From assembly GCA_017547585.1 (NCBI GenBank), contig JAFYPH010000036.1:1-64000 (forward strand): a DNA stretch of 64,000 bases. The letters are read 5' to 3'. The DNA comes from Bacteroidaceae bacterium (GTDB taxonomy: Bacteria > Bacteroidota > Bacteroidia > Bacteroidales > Bacteroidaceae). Below the pieces are notes generated by a model. The model was not told the DNA's origin. It saw only the letters and a list, made by a program, of their open reading frames with translations, and did no database searches. Position 1 is the stretch's first letter. The number at the start of each line of letters is the position of its first letter. Made by a program: the position numbers and the translations under genes. Shown here piece by piece: positions 55,523 through 64,000 of the stretch.

Positions 55523-57697
55523 TTAATTTGCCATTTCTGAAATAAATTTAACACGTACGAGCCTTACCTCTTCTTCGCTGTAATCGGCTCCAAGCTCGTT
55601 CATTGCAATGTCGAGATTGTCGGTGTCCGAGTTTTTGAAGTATGAGTAGATATCCTCCAAATTCTCTTCGTCCATAATCTCTTCGAGGAAATAATCTATG
55701 TTGAGCTTTGTGCCCGAATATACTATTGCCTCAATTTCGTCGAGGAGTTCCTCGAACTCTACTCCCTTGCTTATCGCAAGGTCGTCGAGTGCCACTTTGC
55801 GGTCGATTGCCTGTATGATGCTCACCTTAATCTTGGACTTGTTCACCACCGTACGCACGCGGAAGTCGTCGGGACGCACAATCTCGTTCTCTTCGCAGTG
55901 ACGTCTGATGAGTGCGCAGAACTCTTCGCCGTAACGTTTGGCCTTTCCGGCACCCACGCCTGTGATATTCTGCAGCTCCTCTATCTTCACGGGGTAGGTG
56001 GTAGCCATTGCCTCGAGCGAGGGATCCTGGAAAATCACATAGGGCGGAAGTTCCAGCTGCTTGGCTATCTTCTTGCGCAGATTCTTGAGCATTGCATAAA
56101 GCTCGGGGTCTACTGCAAAGGTGCCACCCCCGCGCATTACTGTCTCCTCTTCTTCGAAGTCCTTGTCCTCGACAATCTTGAAAGAGCAGGGTTTTTCGAG
56201 GAATTTGCGTCCTGCGTCAGTCACCTTCAGCAGTCCGTAGTTCTCTACATCTTTGCTTATGTATCCTGCAATCACAGCCTGGCGTATAACCGCGTTCCAG
56301 CGTTTAACATCGTCGCCGTTGCCGCTACCGAAACATTCAAGCTCTTCGTGCTTGTGCGAGAGTACGTCGCTTGTCTCTTTTCCAATAAGAACGTCAATCA
56401 CATATTCGGCTTTGAAATTCTCTTTGAGGGCAACTACTGCCTCGATGAGAAGCTCGAGCATGTCCTTGGCCTCGACCTGTTTTTTGGGATTGATACAGTT
56501 GTCGCAGTTTCCGCAGTTCTCTACCTCGTATGCCTCGCCGAAGTAGTGCAGAAGCAATTTGCGGCGGCAGACTGAAGACTCGGCGTATGCTGTTGTCTCG
56601 CGCAGAAGCTGACGGCCGATGTCCTGCTCGGCAAGAGGCTTGCCTTCGAGGAATTTTTCGAGTTTCTGCAGGTCCTTGTTGTTGTAGAATGCGATGCAAC
56701 GTCCCTCGCCACCGTCGCGACCGGCGCGGCCGGTCTCTTGGTAGTAGCCTTCGAGGCTCTTGGGAATATCGTAGTGTATCACGTATCTGACGTCGGGCTT
56801 GTCGATGCCCATTCCAAAGGCATTGGTTGCCACAATGACGTCTATCTTCTCCATTATAAAATCATCCTGTGTCTGCGACCTCATAGCCGAGTCCATTCCT
56901 GCGTGGTAGGCCTTTGCCTGAATGTCGTTGGCCTGCAGAATTTCGGCAAGTTCCTCGACCTTTTTACGGCTGAGACAGTAGATGATGCCCGACTTTCCCT
57001 GATTCATCTTGATGAACTTGATGACATCCTTGTCGACATTCTTTGTCTTGGGACGTACCTCGTAGTAGAGGTTGGGGCGGTTGAACGACGACTTAAAATC
57101 TTTGGCCTTCTGAATGCCGAGGCTCTTTTTAATATCGTCGCGCACCTTTTTGGTAGCCGTAGCTGTCAAGGCAATCACGGGTGCGCTGCCTATTTCGTTT
57201 ATGATGGGTCGTATGCGGCGATACTCGGGACGGAAGTCGTGTCCCCACTCCGAAATACAGTGTGCCTCATCGACCGCATAGAATGATATTTTAATAGATT
57301 TCAAGAACTCCACATTCTCCTCTTTTGTAAGAGACTCGGGAGCTACATATAAAAGTTTGGTCTTTCCCGAAAGGATGTCAGCCTTAACATCTTCTATCGC
57401 CTGTTTGGTCAACGAAGAGTTAAGGAAATGCGCTACTCCATCCACCTCGTTCAAGTTTCTTATAGCGTCCACCTGATTTTTCATCAAGGCAATCAAAGGA
57501 GAGATGACTATGGCTGTACCGTCCATGATGAGCGACGGCAATTGGTAGCACAAAGACTTGCCGCCTCCTGTGGGCATAAGCACGAAAGTATCCTTGCCGT
57601 CAAGCAGATTCTTTATGACAGCCTCTTGATCCCCCTTAAATGTGTCGAAGCCGAAATTCTTCTTTAAGACTTCAATTAAATTGTACTTTTTAGTCAT
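55523..57697 (-). CDS. recQ: ATP-dependent DNA helicase RecQ
   Basis: 3'-5' helicase in recombination and replication-fork repair. The start at 57697 gives 724 residues beginning MTKKYNLIEVL; the frame extends upstream to 57754, but that part spans a promoter. Motif I is PTGGGKS (42-48), motif II VDEAHCISEWGHDFRP, and motif VI QETGRAGRDG. The zinc-binding cysteines are in CRRKLLLHYF and CGNCDNC. A winged-helix domain and one HRDC domain follow, and the C-terminal extension (about 110 residues) is longer than in E. coli RecQ. Confidence 0.96.
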   Translation of the reverse strand: MTKKYNLIEVLKKNFGFDTFKGDQEAVIKNLLDGKDTFVLMPTGGGKSLCYQLPSLIMDGTAIVISPLIALMKNQVDAIRNLNEVDGVAHFLNSSLTKQAIEDVKADILSGKTKLLYVAPESLTKEENVEFLKSIKISFYAVDEAHCISEWGHDFRPEYRRIRPIINEIGSAPVIALTATATKKVRDDIKKSLGIQKAKDFKSSFNRPNLYYEVRPKTKNVDKDVIKFIKMNQGKSGIIYCLSRKKVEELAEILQANDIQAKAYHAGMDSAMRSQTQDDFIMEKIDVIVATNAFGMGIDKPDVRYVIHYDIPKSLEGYYQETGRAGRDGGEGRCIAFYNNKDLQKLEKFLEGKPLAEQDIGRQLLRETTAYAESSVCRRKLLLHYFGEAYEVENCGNCDNCINPKKQVEAKDMLELLIEAVVALKENFKAEYVIDVLIGKETSDVLSHKHEELECFGSGNGDDVKRWNAVIRQAVIAGYISKDVENYGLLKVTDAGRKFLEKPCSFKIVEDKDFEEEETVMRGGGTFAVDPELYAMLKNLRKKIAKQLELPPYVIFQDPSLEAMATTYPVKIEELQNITGVGAGKAKRYGEEFCALIRRHCEENEIVRPDDFRVRTVVNKSKIKVSIIQAIDRKVALDDLAISKGVEFEELLDEIEAIVYSGTKLNIDYFLEEIMDEENLEDIYSYFKNSDTDNLDIAMNELGADYSEEEVRLVRVKFISEMAN

Positions 57698-57966
57698 TTC
57701 GCTATATGATGGAAATATTTGAATTGCAAAGATAGAGCACACGCAGAAACGCACGTTTATTTACGCCGCGCAACAAATGTCGCCTATGGTTGCAATATTA
57801 ATATTACAAAGTTATAAAACAAGTAAGCAAAAGAACAAATTTTTCCGAACATATTTTTATACAAAATTGCATTTTCCGATATTGTTTTTTCGCGAAGAGC
57901 CCCATTTGGGTGTCCCATTTTCGAAAAAAGCAATTTTAATGGGCCAAAGACCAGCTGTTTAGAAAC
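57698..57966 (-). promoter_or_regulatory. recQ upstream region with two candidate promoters
   Basis: No open frame here. Read on the minus strand, the distal candidate is TTTG (57839-57836), 21 bases, TAACTTTG (57814-57807), a good two-box match. The proximal one is TATCTTTG (57734-57727), with no -33 box. Bases 57745-57814 resemble the metF leader (shared blocks GAAACGCA-GTTTA and GCCTATG-TTGCAA). The remaining AT-rich part holds an imperfect CCCATT/AATGGG repeat. Confidence 0.5.
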
Positions 57967-58006
57967 AAAAATGCCCCGTTTTTTCGAAAAACAGGGCATT
58001 TTTTTT
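57967..58006 (-). terminator. Terminator of the tig-clpP-clpX operon
   Basis: A long hairpin with AAAAATGCCC paired to GGGCATTTTT (57967-57976 with 57994-58003), extended inward by GTTTTT/AAAAAC with one mismatch. On the minus strand it ends in TTTTTG. It begins right at the clpX stop. Confidence 0.88.
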
Positions 58007-59228
58007 AATTTTGAAAATCCGAGGGGTTGCATTTTGCAAACTGCTCACTCGCATACTCCTTGGTGATGCGGCAGCATTTCTCGTCCATCGATGGCATTTC
58101 GTACATCTTGTCCATCATCACAGACTCCACTATCGAGCGCAGTCCGCGCGCACCCAGCTTATATTCGAGTGCCTTGTCGACAACATATTCGAGAGCGTCG
58201 TCGTCGAAGACAAGCTCGATGCCGTCCATCTCCATGAGCTTAATATACTGCTTGACGATGGAGTTCTTGGGCTCGGTGAGAATGTTTCGAAGCGCCGCAC
58301 GGTCGAGAGGCTTCAGGAAGGTGAGAATGGGCAGACGACCGACAATTTCGGGGATAAGGCCGAAAGAGCGCAAGTCCTGCGGAAGGACATATTTCATGAT
58401 ATTGTCCTTGTCTACATTCTGGTTGTTCTGCACAGAATTGTAGCCCACCACATGGGTATTGAGTCGCTGGGCAATCTTTCTCTCTATTCCGTCGAAGGCA
58501 CCGCCGCAGATAAACAATATGTTGCGTGTGTTCACGGGAATCATCTTCTGCTCGGGGTGCTTGCGTCCACCCTGAGGGGGCACGTTCACAATAGAGCCTT
58601 CGAGCAGTTTAAGGAGTCCCTGCTGCACTCCCTCGCCACTGACGTCGCGGGTAATCGAGGGATTGTCGCCTTTACGGGCAATCTTGTCAATCTCGTCGAT
58701 GAAGACAATGCCACGCTCGGCAGCCTCAACGTCATAGTCAGCAGCCTGCAACAGACGTGTCAGAAGGCTTTCAATATCCTCGCCCACATAGCCGGCCTCG
58801 GTGAGCACCGTAGCATCGACAATGGTAAAGGGCACCTTCAGCAGACGGGCAATGGTGCGCGCAAGCAAGGTCTTTCCCGTACCGGTGCTACCCACCATTA
58901 TGATATTGCTCTTTTCAATCTCGACCTCGTCGCCGCTATCGTGCTGCATCAGACGCTTGTAGTGGTTGTAAACAGAGACAGAGAGCACACGTTTGGCCTC
59001 GTCCTGACCAATCACATAATTATCGAGAAAAGCCTTAATCTCCTTGGGTTTCGGAAGCTCCTTCAGTTCGAAGTCGGACTTTTCGAGCAGATTCTCCTCG
59101 CGAAGAATCTCGTGAGCCTGCTCTACGCAGCTTGTACAAATATAACCGCTCATGCCGCTTATGAGCATTCCGGCCTCATTCTCCGTCCTGCCGCAAAAGC
59201 TGCATCTTCTTTTGGTTTTTTCTGTCAT
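58005..59228 (-). CDS. clpX: ATP-dependent protease specificity subunit ClpX
   Basis: AAA+ unfoldase that feeds proteins to ClpP. The 407-residue protein has the N-terminal zinc domain (Cys9, Cys12, Cys31, Cys34), Walker A GSTGTGKT (113-120), the pore loop GYVGED, Walker [11 protein letters not shown] and the sensor region after [15 protein letters not shown]. It is 3 bases downstream of clpP in the classic tig-clpP-clpX order. Confidence 0.98.
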   Translation of the reverse strand: MTEKTKRRCSFCGRTENEAGMLISGMSGYICTSCVEQAHEILREENLLEKSDFELKELPKPKEIKAFLDNYVIGQDEAKRVLSVSVYNHYKRLMQHDSGDEVEIEKSNIIMVGSTGTGKTLLARTIARLLKVPFTIVDATVLTEAGYVGEDIESLLTRLLQAADYDVEAAERGIVFIDEIDKIARKGDNPSITRDVSGEGVQQGLLKLLEGSIVNVPPQGGRKHPEQKMIPVNTRNILFICGGAFDGIERKIAQRLNTHVVGYNSVQNNQNVDKDNIMKYVLPQDLRSFGLIPEIVGRLPILTFLKPLDRAALRNILTEPKNSIVKQYIKLMEMDGIELVFDDDALEYVVDKALEYKLGARGLRSIVESVMMDKMYEMPSMDEKCCRITKEYASEQFAKCNPSDFQN

Positions 59229-59231
59229 AGA

Positions 59232-59903
59232 TTATTTCTTACGAACAAGCACTCTGTCTATCATGCCATACTCCTGAGCCTCCTGAGCAGTCATCCAATA
59301 GTCGCGGTCGCTGTCGGCCCACACTTTGTCGTAGGGCTGGTGGCTGTGGTCGGCGATGATAGTGTAGAGTTCTTTCTTCAATTTCTGAATTTCGCGCGCT
59401 GTGATTTCAATGTCGCTTGCCTGTCCCTGCGCGCCACCCATAGGCTGATGAATCATCACCCTGCTGTGTGTCAGAGCCGAGCGTTTGCCCTCGGCACCTG
59501 CAACAAGCAACACCGCAGCCATACTCGCAGCCATGCCGGTACAGATTGTAGCGACATCGCTGCCAATATACTGCATTGTATCGTAAATACCCAAGCCCGC
59601 GCTCACCGAACCACCGGGAGAATTGATATAGATTGAAATATCCTTTCCGCTGTCGACAGAGTCGAGGTAGAGAAGCTGCGCCTGCAAGGTATTTGCTGTG
59701 TAGTCATCGATAGGAGTACCCAAAAAGATGATTCTGTCCATCATCAAACGCGAAAATACATCCATCTGAGTGACATTGAGCTGTCGCTCCTCGAGGATAT
59801 AAGGATTGAGATACTGCGACTGAGCTTTAAGCACGTCATCGAGCACCATACTGTTTATTCCCAAATGCCCTGTGGCATATTTTCTAAAATCATCTTTCAT
59901 CAT
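59232..59903 (-). CDS. clpP: ATP-dependent Clp protease proteolytic subunit
   Basis: Barrel-forming serine protease. The 223-residue protein has the catalytic triad Ser127 (GMAASMA), His152 (VMIHQP) and Asp201 (SDRDYWMT), and the oxyanion segment INSPGGSVSAG. The N-terminus is about 25 residues longer than E. coli mature ClpP, including a likely propeptide. It lies 39 bases after tig. Confidence 0.98.
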   Translation of the reverse strand: MMKDDFRKYATGHLGINSMVLDDVLKAQSQYLNPYILEERQLNVTQMDVFSRLMMDRIIFLGTPIDDYTANTLQAQLLYLDSVDSGKDISIYINSPGGSVSAGLGIYDTMQYIGSDVATICTGMAASMAAVLLVAGAEGKRSALTHSRVMIHQPMGGAQGQASDIEITAREIQKLKKELYTIIADHSHQPYDKVWADSDRDYWMTAQEAQEYGMIDRVLVRKK

Positions 59904-59942
59904 AGCTAATCATCAATTTAGGTTCTCTATAAATACTATATA

Positions 59943-61289
59943 TTAATCGTTTTCAGACACCTTTTTGTTGAAGTCCTCGATAGAAACTTCCTCCTCGACG
60001 AGAGTAACGGCCTCTTTGATTACAGTGATGAGCTTAACATCGATAGCTCTGTTCACGAGCATCTCTCTTGTCTTCTCCTGCTTGATCATCTCCTTAGCGT
60101 AGTTCTCGAGGAGCTCGTCGGGTACATTGCCCATGCCATACTGAGCGAACTGAGCGCGTGTAGCCTCTTTTGCTGCGCCGAGGATATCCTCCTCGCCAAG
60201 CTTGATGCCTGCCTTCTTCACCATCTGCTCCTTGATGAGGTGCCATGAGAGCTCTGTGAGGCTCTTCTGGAATGTCTCGTCGTCGATAGTAGCGTTCTCG
60301 TCAGCGCGGTTGGCCATCATAAGCTCGCGGAGAATCTCCTCGTTGAACTCCATCTTGCCTACGCGGTTCATCAAATATGTGCGTGCGTCGAGCATCATCT
60401 TGTAGTCGCTCTCAACCTCGAAACGTGCAGCGATGTCCTCTTTGATTTTTGCACGGAACTCATCCTCGCTCTTAACAGCATCCTTGCCGAAAGCTGCGTC
60501 GAACACATTCTGGTTGAGCTCGCTTGCTACGAAACGTGTGATCTCTGTAACTGTGAAGTTGAAGTCACCTGTAACCTCGGCTACCTTCTCTTTCTCTACT
60601 CTCAAGAGCGATGCAAGCTCGGCTGCGTTGCCATCGTATGCTGTGTTGGGGTTGAATGTAACAACGTCGCCAACTTTCTTGCCATCGAAGAGAGCCTTCT
60701 GCTCGTCGTTCTTCATGTAAGAAGGCATCATCACTGCATCCTTAACCTCGATGCCACCCTCGGCAACCTCGGCGATAGTACCTTTGAGCATGTCACCATT
60801 CTCGTAAGCCTCAACCTGCTTGTACTCGCCGCAACGCTGTGCGTAAGCCTTAATCTGACCCTCGATCATTTCGTCTGTGGGCTGGATTTTGTAGTAAGCA
60901 ATCTTGTCCTCTTTTGTAAGAGTAGCGTCGAACTGGGGAGCAAGTGCAATGCGGAACTCGAAGTCGAAGTCTGTGCCGTTAGCAAGGTCGATTGTGCTCT
61001 GCTGCTCTGCATCGGGCAGAGGCTCGCCCAACATATCCACGTTGTTCTCTTTGATATACTCGAAAATCTTTGTCTGCAACAATTTGTTGATCTCCTCGGC
61101 CTTAACAGATGTACCATACTGTTTTTTAATCAAGCCCATAGGCACCATTCCGGGACGGAAGCCGGGGATATTGGCCTTCTGTTTGATGTTCTTGAGTGTT
61201 TTCTCTACCAATGCAGAATAGTCTGCCTCCTGTACACTAACCACCAAGCGGGCGCTCGTAGCGTCCTGATTTTTCAATGTAAAATTCAT
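59943..61289 (-). CDS. tig: Trigger factor (ribosome-associated chaperone)
   Basis: Binds nascent chains at the ribosome exit. The 448-residue protein has the N-terminal ribosome-binding domain with the signature GFRPGMVP (43-50; the usual GFRxGKxP, with Met in place of Lys), a PPIase-like middle domain that looks diverged from the FKBP pattern, and the long helical C-terminal chaperone domain. It is the first gene of tig-clpP-clpX. Confidence 0.95.
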   Translation of the reverse strand: MNFTLKNQDATSARLVVSVQEADYSALVEKTLKNIKQKANIPGFRPGMVPMGLIKKQYGTSVKAEEINKLLQTKIFEYIKENNVDMLGEPLPDAEQQSTIDLANGTDFDFEFRIALAPQFDATLTKEDKIAYYKIQPTDEMIEGQIKAYAQRCGEYKQVEAYENGDMLKGTIAEVAEGGIEVKDAVMMPSYMKNDEQKALFDGKKVGDVVTFNPNTAYDGNAAELASLLRVEKEKVAEVTGDFNFTVTEITRFVASELNQNVFDAAFGKDAVKSEDEFRAKIKEDIAARFEVESDYKMMLDARTYLMNRVGKMEFNEEILRELMMANRADENATIDDETFQKSLTELSWHLIKEQMVKKAGIKLGEEDILGAAKEATRAQFAQYGMGNVPDELLENYAKEMIKQEKTREMLVNRAIDVKLITVIKEAVTLVEEEVSIEDFNKKVSEND

Positions 61290-61330
61290 ATAATCAAAAT
61301 TGTTTAAAATTCTTAGCTAAAATAGAATTG

Positions 61331-61362
61331 CAAAATTACGACATCTTGAGCATATTTTCAAA
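61331..61362 (-). promoter_or_regulatory. Promoter of tig-clpP-clpX
   Basis: Read on the minus strand: TTTG (61362-61359), 20 bases, TAATTTTG (61338-61331). Both boxes match the Bacteroidetes consensus. The tig ATG lies about 40 bases downstream. Confidence 0.68.
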
Positions 61363-61490
61363 AAAAATCCCGTTTTTTGCTTATTTGCCGGGGCTTTTTG
61401 TGTCTATTCCCCAACAATTTGTGTCAAAATAGGCAAAAAACCGACTTTTGCCCACGATTGCCACCCGCGGAGCTGCCTGACAGATGCAGA

Positions 61491-61532
61491 GAAAAAAACA
61501 GCCGGATGCACTATCTGTGTACGTCCGGCTGT
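61491..61532 (-). terminator. Terminator of lptB
   Basis: A 9-bp stem ACAGCCGGA/TCCGGCTGT (61498-61506 with 61524-61532) is followed on the minus strand by a run of seven T's. It is 20 bases after the lptB stop. Confidence 0.85.
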
Positions 61533-61551
61533 GTATCTATATGCAAGGTTT

Positions 61552-62358
61552 TTAAAGGCTCATTCCCCTTGCGTCGTCCTCTTGGAATACCTTTTTGCGG
61601 AGCTCGAAGGTGCTGCCTAGATATTTCTCGCGCACCACAGGATTCTCGGCAAGAACCTCGGGCGTTCCCTCGAAGAGGATGCGTCCCTCGAAGAGAAGGT
61701 AGGCGCGGTCGGTGATGCTCAGCGTCTCCTGCACATTGTGGTCGGTGATAAGAATACCGATGTTCTTGTCCTTGAGTTTCCACACAATATACTGAATATC
61801 CTCTACGGCAATGGGGTCGACACCCGCGAAGGGCTCGTCGAGCATGATGAATTTGGGGTCGATGGCCAGACAACGTGCAATCTCTGTGCGTCGGCGCTCA
61901 CCACCCGAGAGGCGGTCGCCAAGATTCTTGCGTACCTTTTCGAGACGGAACTCTTTTATGAGGCTCTCGAGCTTCTCTTTCTGATACTCTTTGGGCTTGT
62001 TTGTAAGCTCGAGCACCGATGCAATATTGTCCTCGACAGTCATTTTGCGGAACACGCTCGCCTCCTGCGCCAGATAGCCGATGCCTATGCGCGCACGCTT
62101 GTAGACGGGGAATTTGGTAATCTCGGCGTCGTTCAGGAAAATGTGTCCGTCGTTGGGCACCACAAGGCCGGTGGTCATATAAAAAGACGTAGTCTTTCCC
62201 GCACCGTTGGGGCCCAAAAGTCCCACAATCTCGCCCTGTTTCACATTGAACGAAACGTTGTTCACGACAGTGCGCTTGCCATACTTTTTCACCAGATTCT
62301 CGGTTCTCAGCACCATGCAATCCTCGGTACCCTTTATAATATTGTCGTTATCTGCCAT
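61552..62358 (-). CDS. lptB: Lipopolysaccharide export ATPase LptB
   Basis: Cytoplasmic ATPase of the LptBFG exporter that extracts lipopolysaccharide from the inner membrane. The 268-residue protein has Walker [10 protein letters not shown] (49-57), the signature [15 protein letters not shown], Walker [12 protein letters not shown] and switch TDHNV, all in the LptB-specific form. The start at 62358 suits the promoter position; an internal ATG 14 codons later (62316, MVLRTENLV) is closer to the family's usual N-terminus. The rest of the exporter is not in the window, but an OstA/LptA-like gene is. Confidence 0.96.
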   Translation of the reverse strand: MADNDNIIKGTEDCMVLRTENLVKKYGKRTVVNNVSFNVKQGEIVGLLGPNGAGKTTSFYMTTGLVVPNDGHIFLNDAEITKFPVYKRARIGIGYLAQEASVFRKMTVEDNIASVLELTNKPKEYQKEKLESLIKEFRLEKVRKNLGDRLSGGERRRTEIARCLAIDPKFIMLDEPFAGVDPIAVEDIQYIVWKLKDKNIGILITDHNVQETLSITDRAYLLFEGRILFEGTPEVLAENPVVREKYLGSTFELRKKVFQEDDARGMSL

Positions 62359-62385
62359 TTATCGTAGGGATATAAGTTCAAGGGG

Positions 62386-62417
62386 CGAAGATAGTGTATT
62401 TTTCTCTGATGCCCAAA
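62386..62417 (-). promoter_or_regulatory. Putative lptB promoter
   Basis: Read on the minus strand: TTTG (62417-62414), 20 bases, TATCTTCG (62393-62386), one base off TAnnTTTG. The first lptB ATG follows 28 bases downstream. Confidence 0.48.
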
Positions 62418-62530
62418 AATAGCGGCCTCTTTTGAATTTTATTCGGCGAAGAGAGTGGATATTGTAACACTTTTTAGCACTCCGAAAAACATTTACAGCA
62501 ATTTTCGTCGCCTATAAGACAAAAAAGCCG

Positions 62531-62538
62531 TAACTTTG
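62531..62538 (+). promoter_or_regulatory. -7 box of mlaE
   Basis: TAACTTTG, a full TAnnTTTG match, without a clear -33 TTTG. A start about seven bases downstream (near 62545) would leave almost no leader for the ATG at 62549 and so supports 62606 as the mlaE start. Confidence 0.45.
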
Positions 62539-62605
62539 CCAACAATTATTGCCGACGTCTGCACAGACTGCAAACTGCAACAGACACGACACTAACGACA
62601 AGATA

Positions 62606-63355
62606 ATGATTATAGTAGATTCAATAGCAACATTCGGCAAATATCTGATGCTTATGAAGCGTGTGTTCGCACGCCCCGACAGAGGCCGCATGTTCTTCAA
62701 GCAATACATCCGCGAAGCATCGCAGCTGGGAATAAGCTCAATTCCCATCGTGCTGCTCATTTCATTTTTCATCGGAGCGGTAATCTGCATTCAGATGAAG
62801 CTAAATGTGGAGAGCGCGTGGATGCCCAAATTTGTCACCGGATACGCCACACGCGAGATTATGCTGCTCGAATTTTCGTCGTCCATCATGTGCCTGATAC
62901 TCTCGGGAAAGGTGGGCTCGAACATCACTTCGGAGATTGGCGCCATGCGCGTGACTCAACAGATTGACGCGCTCGAAATTATGGGCGTAAACTCGGCTAA
63001 CTATCTTATCTTCCCAAAGATAGTGGCACTCGTATCTACAATTCCCATCCTGGTAATCTTCAGCATCGCAGCGGGAGTGATGGGAGCCTACGGCATCAGC
63101 ATCTTCACGGGAATAATGACCCCCGCCGACCTCACATACGGCCTTCAATATGAATTCTCGCAGTGGTACATATGGTGCAGCATCATAAAGTCGTTCTTCT
63201 TTGCCTTTATAATAACCTCTGTTGCATCTTTCTATGGCTACACGGTCGAGGGCGGCTCCATTGAGGTGGGCAAGGCAAGCACCGACGCGGTTGTCAGCTG
63301 CAGCGTGCTGATACTTTTTGCGGACATAATACTCACACAACTTTTAATGCAATGA
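62606..63355 (+). CDS. mlaE: Phospholipid-transport ABC permease MlaE
   Basis: Inner-membrane permease that moves phospholipids between the membranes for outer-membrane asymmetry. From the ATG at 62606 the protein has 249 residues with five to six helices and the MlaE-family segments VLLISFFIGAVICIQMKLN, GKVGSNITSEIGAMRVTQQI and ALEIMGVNSANYLIFPK. Its stop overlaps the mlaF start (ATGA). MCE-domain protein genes presumably follow outside the window. Confidence 0.94.
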   Translation: MIIVDSIATFGKYLMLMKRVFARPDRGRMFFKQYIREASQLGISSIPIVLLISFFIGAVICIQMKLNVESAWMPKFVTGYATREIMLLEFSSSIMCLILSGKVGSNITSEIGAMRVTQQIDALEIMGVNSANYLIFPKIVALVSTIPILVIFSIAAGVMGAYGISIFTGIMTPADLTYGLQYEFSQWYIWCSIIKSFFFAFIITSVASFYGYTVEGGSIEVGKASTDAVVSCSVLILFADIILTQLLMQ

Positions 63356-64000
63356 TAGAGCTTGAATCCATTTCGAAAAAATTCGAGTCACAGGTGGTTC
63401 TCGACAATATCAATGCCACCTTCGACAACGGCAAGAGCAACCTTATTATCGGCCTCAGCGGCGCGGGAAAAACGGTGCTCCTGAAGTGCATCGTGGGACT
63501 GCTGACACCCGACGAGGGCAAGGTGCTGTACGACGGCCGTAACATGATTACCCTGAACAAGAAAGAGCGTCTGCTGTTGAGACGCGAAATGGGAATGCTC
63601 TTCCAGAGTGCCGCGCTCTTCGACTCTATGAGTGTGCTCGAGAATGTGATGTTCCCGCTGGACATGTTCTCGGACAAGAACCGTGACGAGCGCATCGAAC
63701 GCGCACGTTTCTGCCTCGAACGTGTGAACATGCTCGAGGCGCAATACAAAAGCCCCTCGGAACTGTCGGGAGGAATGCAGAAGCGCGCAGCCATCGCCCG
63801 CGCCATAGCTCTCGAGCCTCGTTACCTTTTCTGCGACGAGCCAAACTCGGGACTCGACCCGCAGACGTCGCTCATCATCGACGAACTTATACACGACATT
63901 ACACGCGAATACAATATCACCACCATAGTGAACACCCACGACATGAATTCTGTGATGGGCATCGGCGACCATATTATTTTCCTCGCCGATGGAAAAAAAT
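63352..64000 (+). CDS. mlaF: Phospholipid-transport ATPase MlaF (3' truncated by the window)
   Basis: ATPase partner of MlaE. The ATG at 63352 overlaps the mlaE stop, and the frame is open to the last base, giving 216 residues here; about 30-50 more are expected. Walker A is GLSGAGKT (34-41), the signature LSGGMQKRAAIARA, Walker B FCDEPNSGLDP (Asn in place of the usual Thr, the MlaF form), and the switch histidine lies in NTHDM. Truncated by the window edge, not by a mutation. Confidence 0.95.
   Translation, partial: MIELESISKKFESQVVLDNINATFDNGKSNLIIGLSGAGKTVLLKCIVGLLTPDEGKVLYDGRNMITLNKKERLLLRREMGMLFQSAALFDSMSVLENVMFPLDMFSDKNRDERIERARFCLERVNMLEAQYKSPSELSGGMQKRAAIARAIALEPRYLFCDEPNSGLDPQTSLIIDELIHDITREYNITTIVNTHDMNSVMGIGDHIIFLADGKK

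Noticed and set aside
57698..57754. Extension of recQ upstream to 57754
   Set aside because: The extra residues lie over a -7 box and are not part of the family N-terminus, which starts at MTKKYNL.
58011..59636. 541-codon open frame on the plus strand
   Set aside because: It lies antisense to clpX and clpP, which are certain; its composition is that of a shadow frame, and it has no recognisable domain.

Overview
The window reads as chromosome of a Bacteroidales bacterium. The evidence is the gene content (gldH, a flavodiiron protein, an OstA-like LPS protein, a large OmpA, many short lipoproteins with an S/A-C lipobox), the gene order tig-clpP-clpX / recQ-guaB-PPIases-ostA-mutL and purH-mreBCD-mrdA-rodA, and repeated Bacteroidetes-type promoters (-7 box TAnnTTTG with a -33 TTTG about 19-21 bases upstream). 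I cannot name a genus. No rRNA, tRNA, CRISPR array or insertion sequence was recognised.

Layout. 1-321: 3' end of an unknown gene, closed by a strong terminator. 633-16124: one long co-directional cluster that mixes two transporter superfamilies: an ABC ATPase, a giant ABC-2 permease with a periplasmic peptidase-like region, a TolC-type outer-membrane channel, a membrane-fusion lipoprotein, an RND pump, a second RND pump fused to an ABC nucleotide-binding domain, and a last ABC-2 permease. It ends in a hairpin terminator. This hybrid RND/ABC machine is the main find.

16257-22326: an accessory, visibly more AT-rich block around an ECF-type sigma factor. It holds an outer-membrane beta-barrel-like protein, a small unknown protein, the sigma factor, an uncatalogued 58-residue ORF, a secreted cysteine-rich mini-protein and two WG-repeat proteins. 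Three copies of GGTTACTTT-N14-CATAAA sit upstream of three of its transcription units, one of them the sigma gene, so the block looks like a self-regulated sigma regulon. 22550-25075: ruvB and a flippase.

25111-31803 (minus strand): a redox operon (Tat-type aldo/keto reductase with Fe-S clusters, membrane polyferredoxin, lipoprotein) and an operon of flavodiiron protein, glutamate formimidoyltransferase and a secreted protein with a type IX-like sorting tail. 32209-39426 (plus): purH followed by the rod-shape/elongasome genes. 39383-46023 (minus): gldH, ricT, holB, metF, a PepSY-like protein, a GDPD phosphodiesterase and an OmpA porin.

46286-57697 (minus): recQ, guaB, three chaperone/PPIase-like envelope proteins, ostA-like, a small membrane protein and mutL. 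58005-61289 (minus): tig-clpP-clpX protein quality control. 61552-62358: lptB. 62606 to the end (plus): mlaE and a truncated mlaF for phospholipid transport. Much of the right half therefore serves envelope biogenesis.
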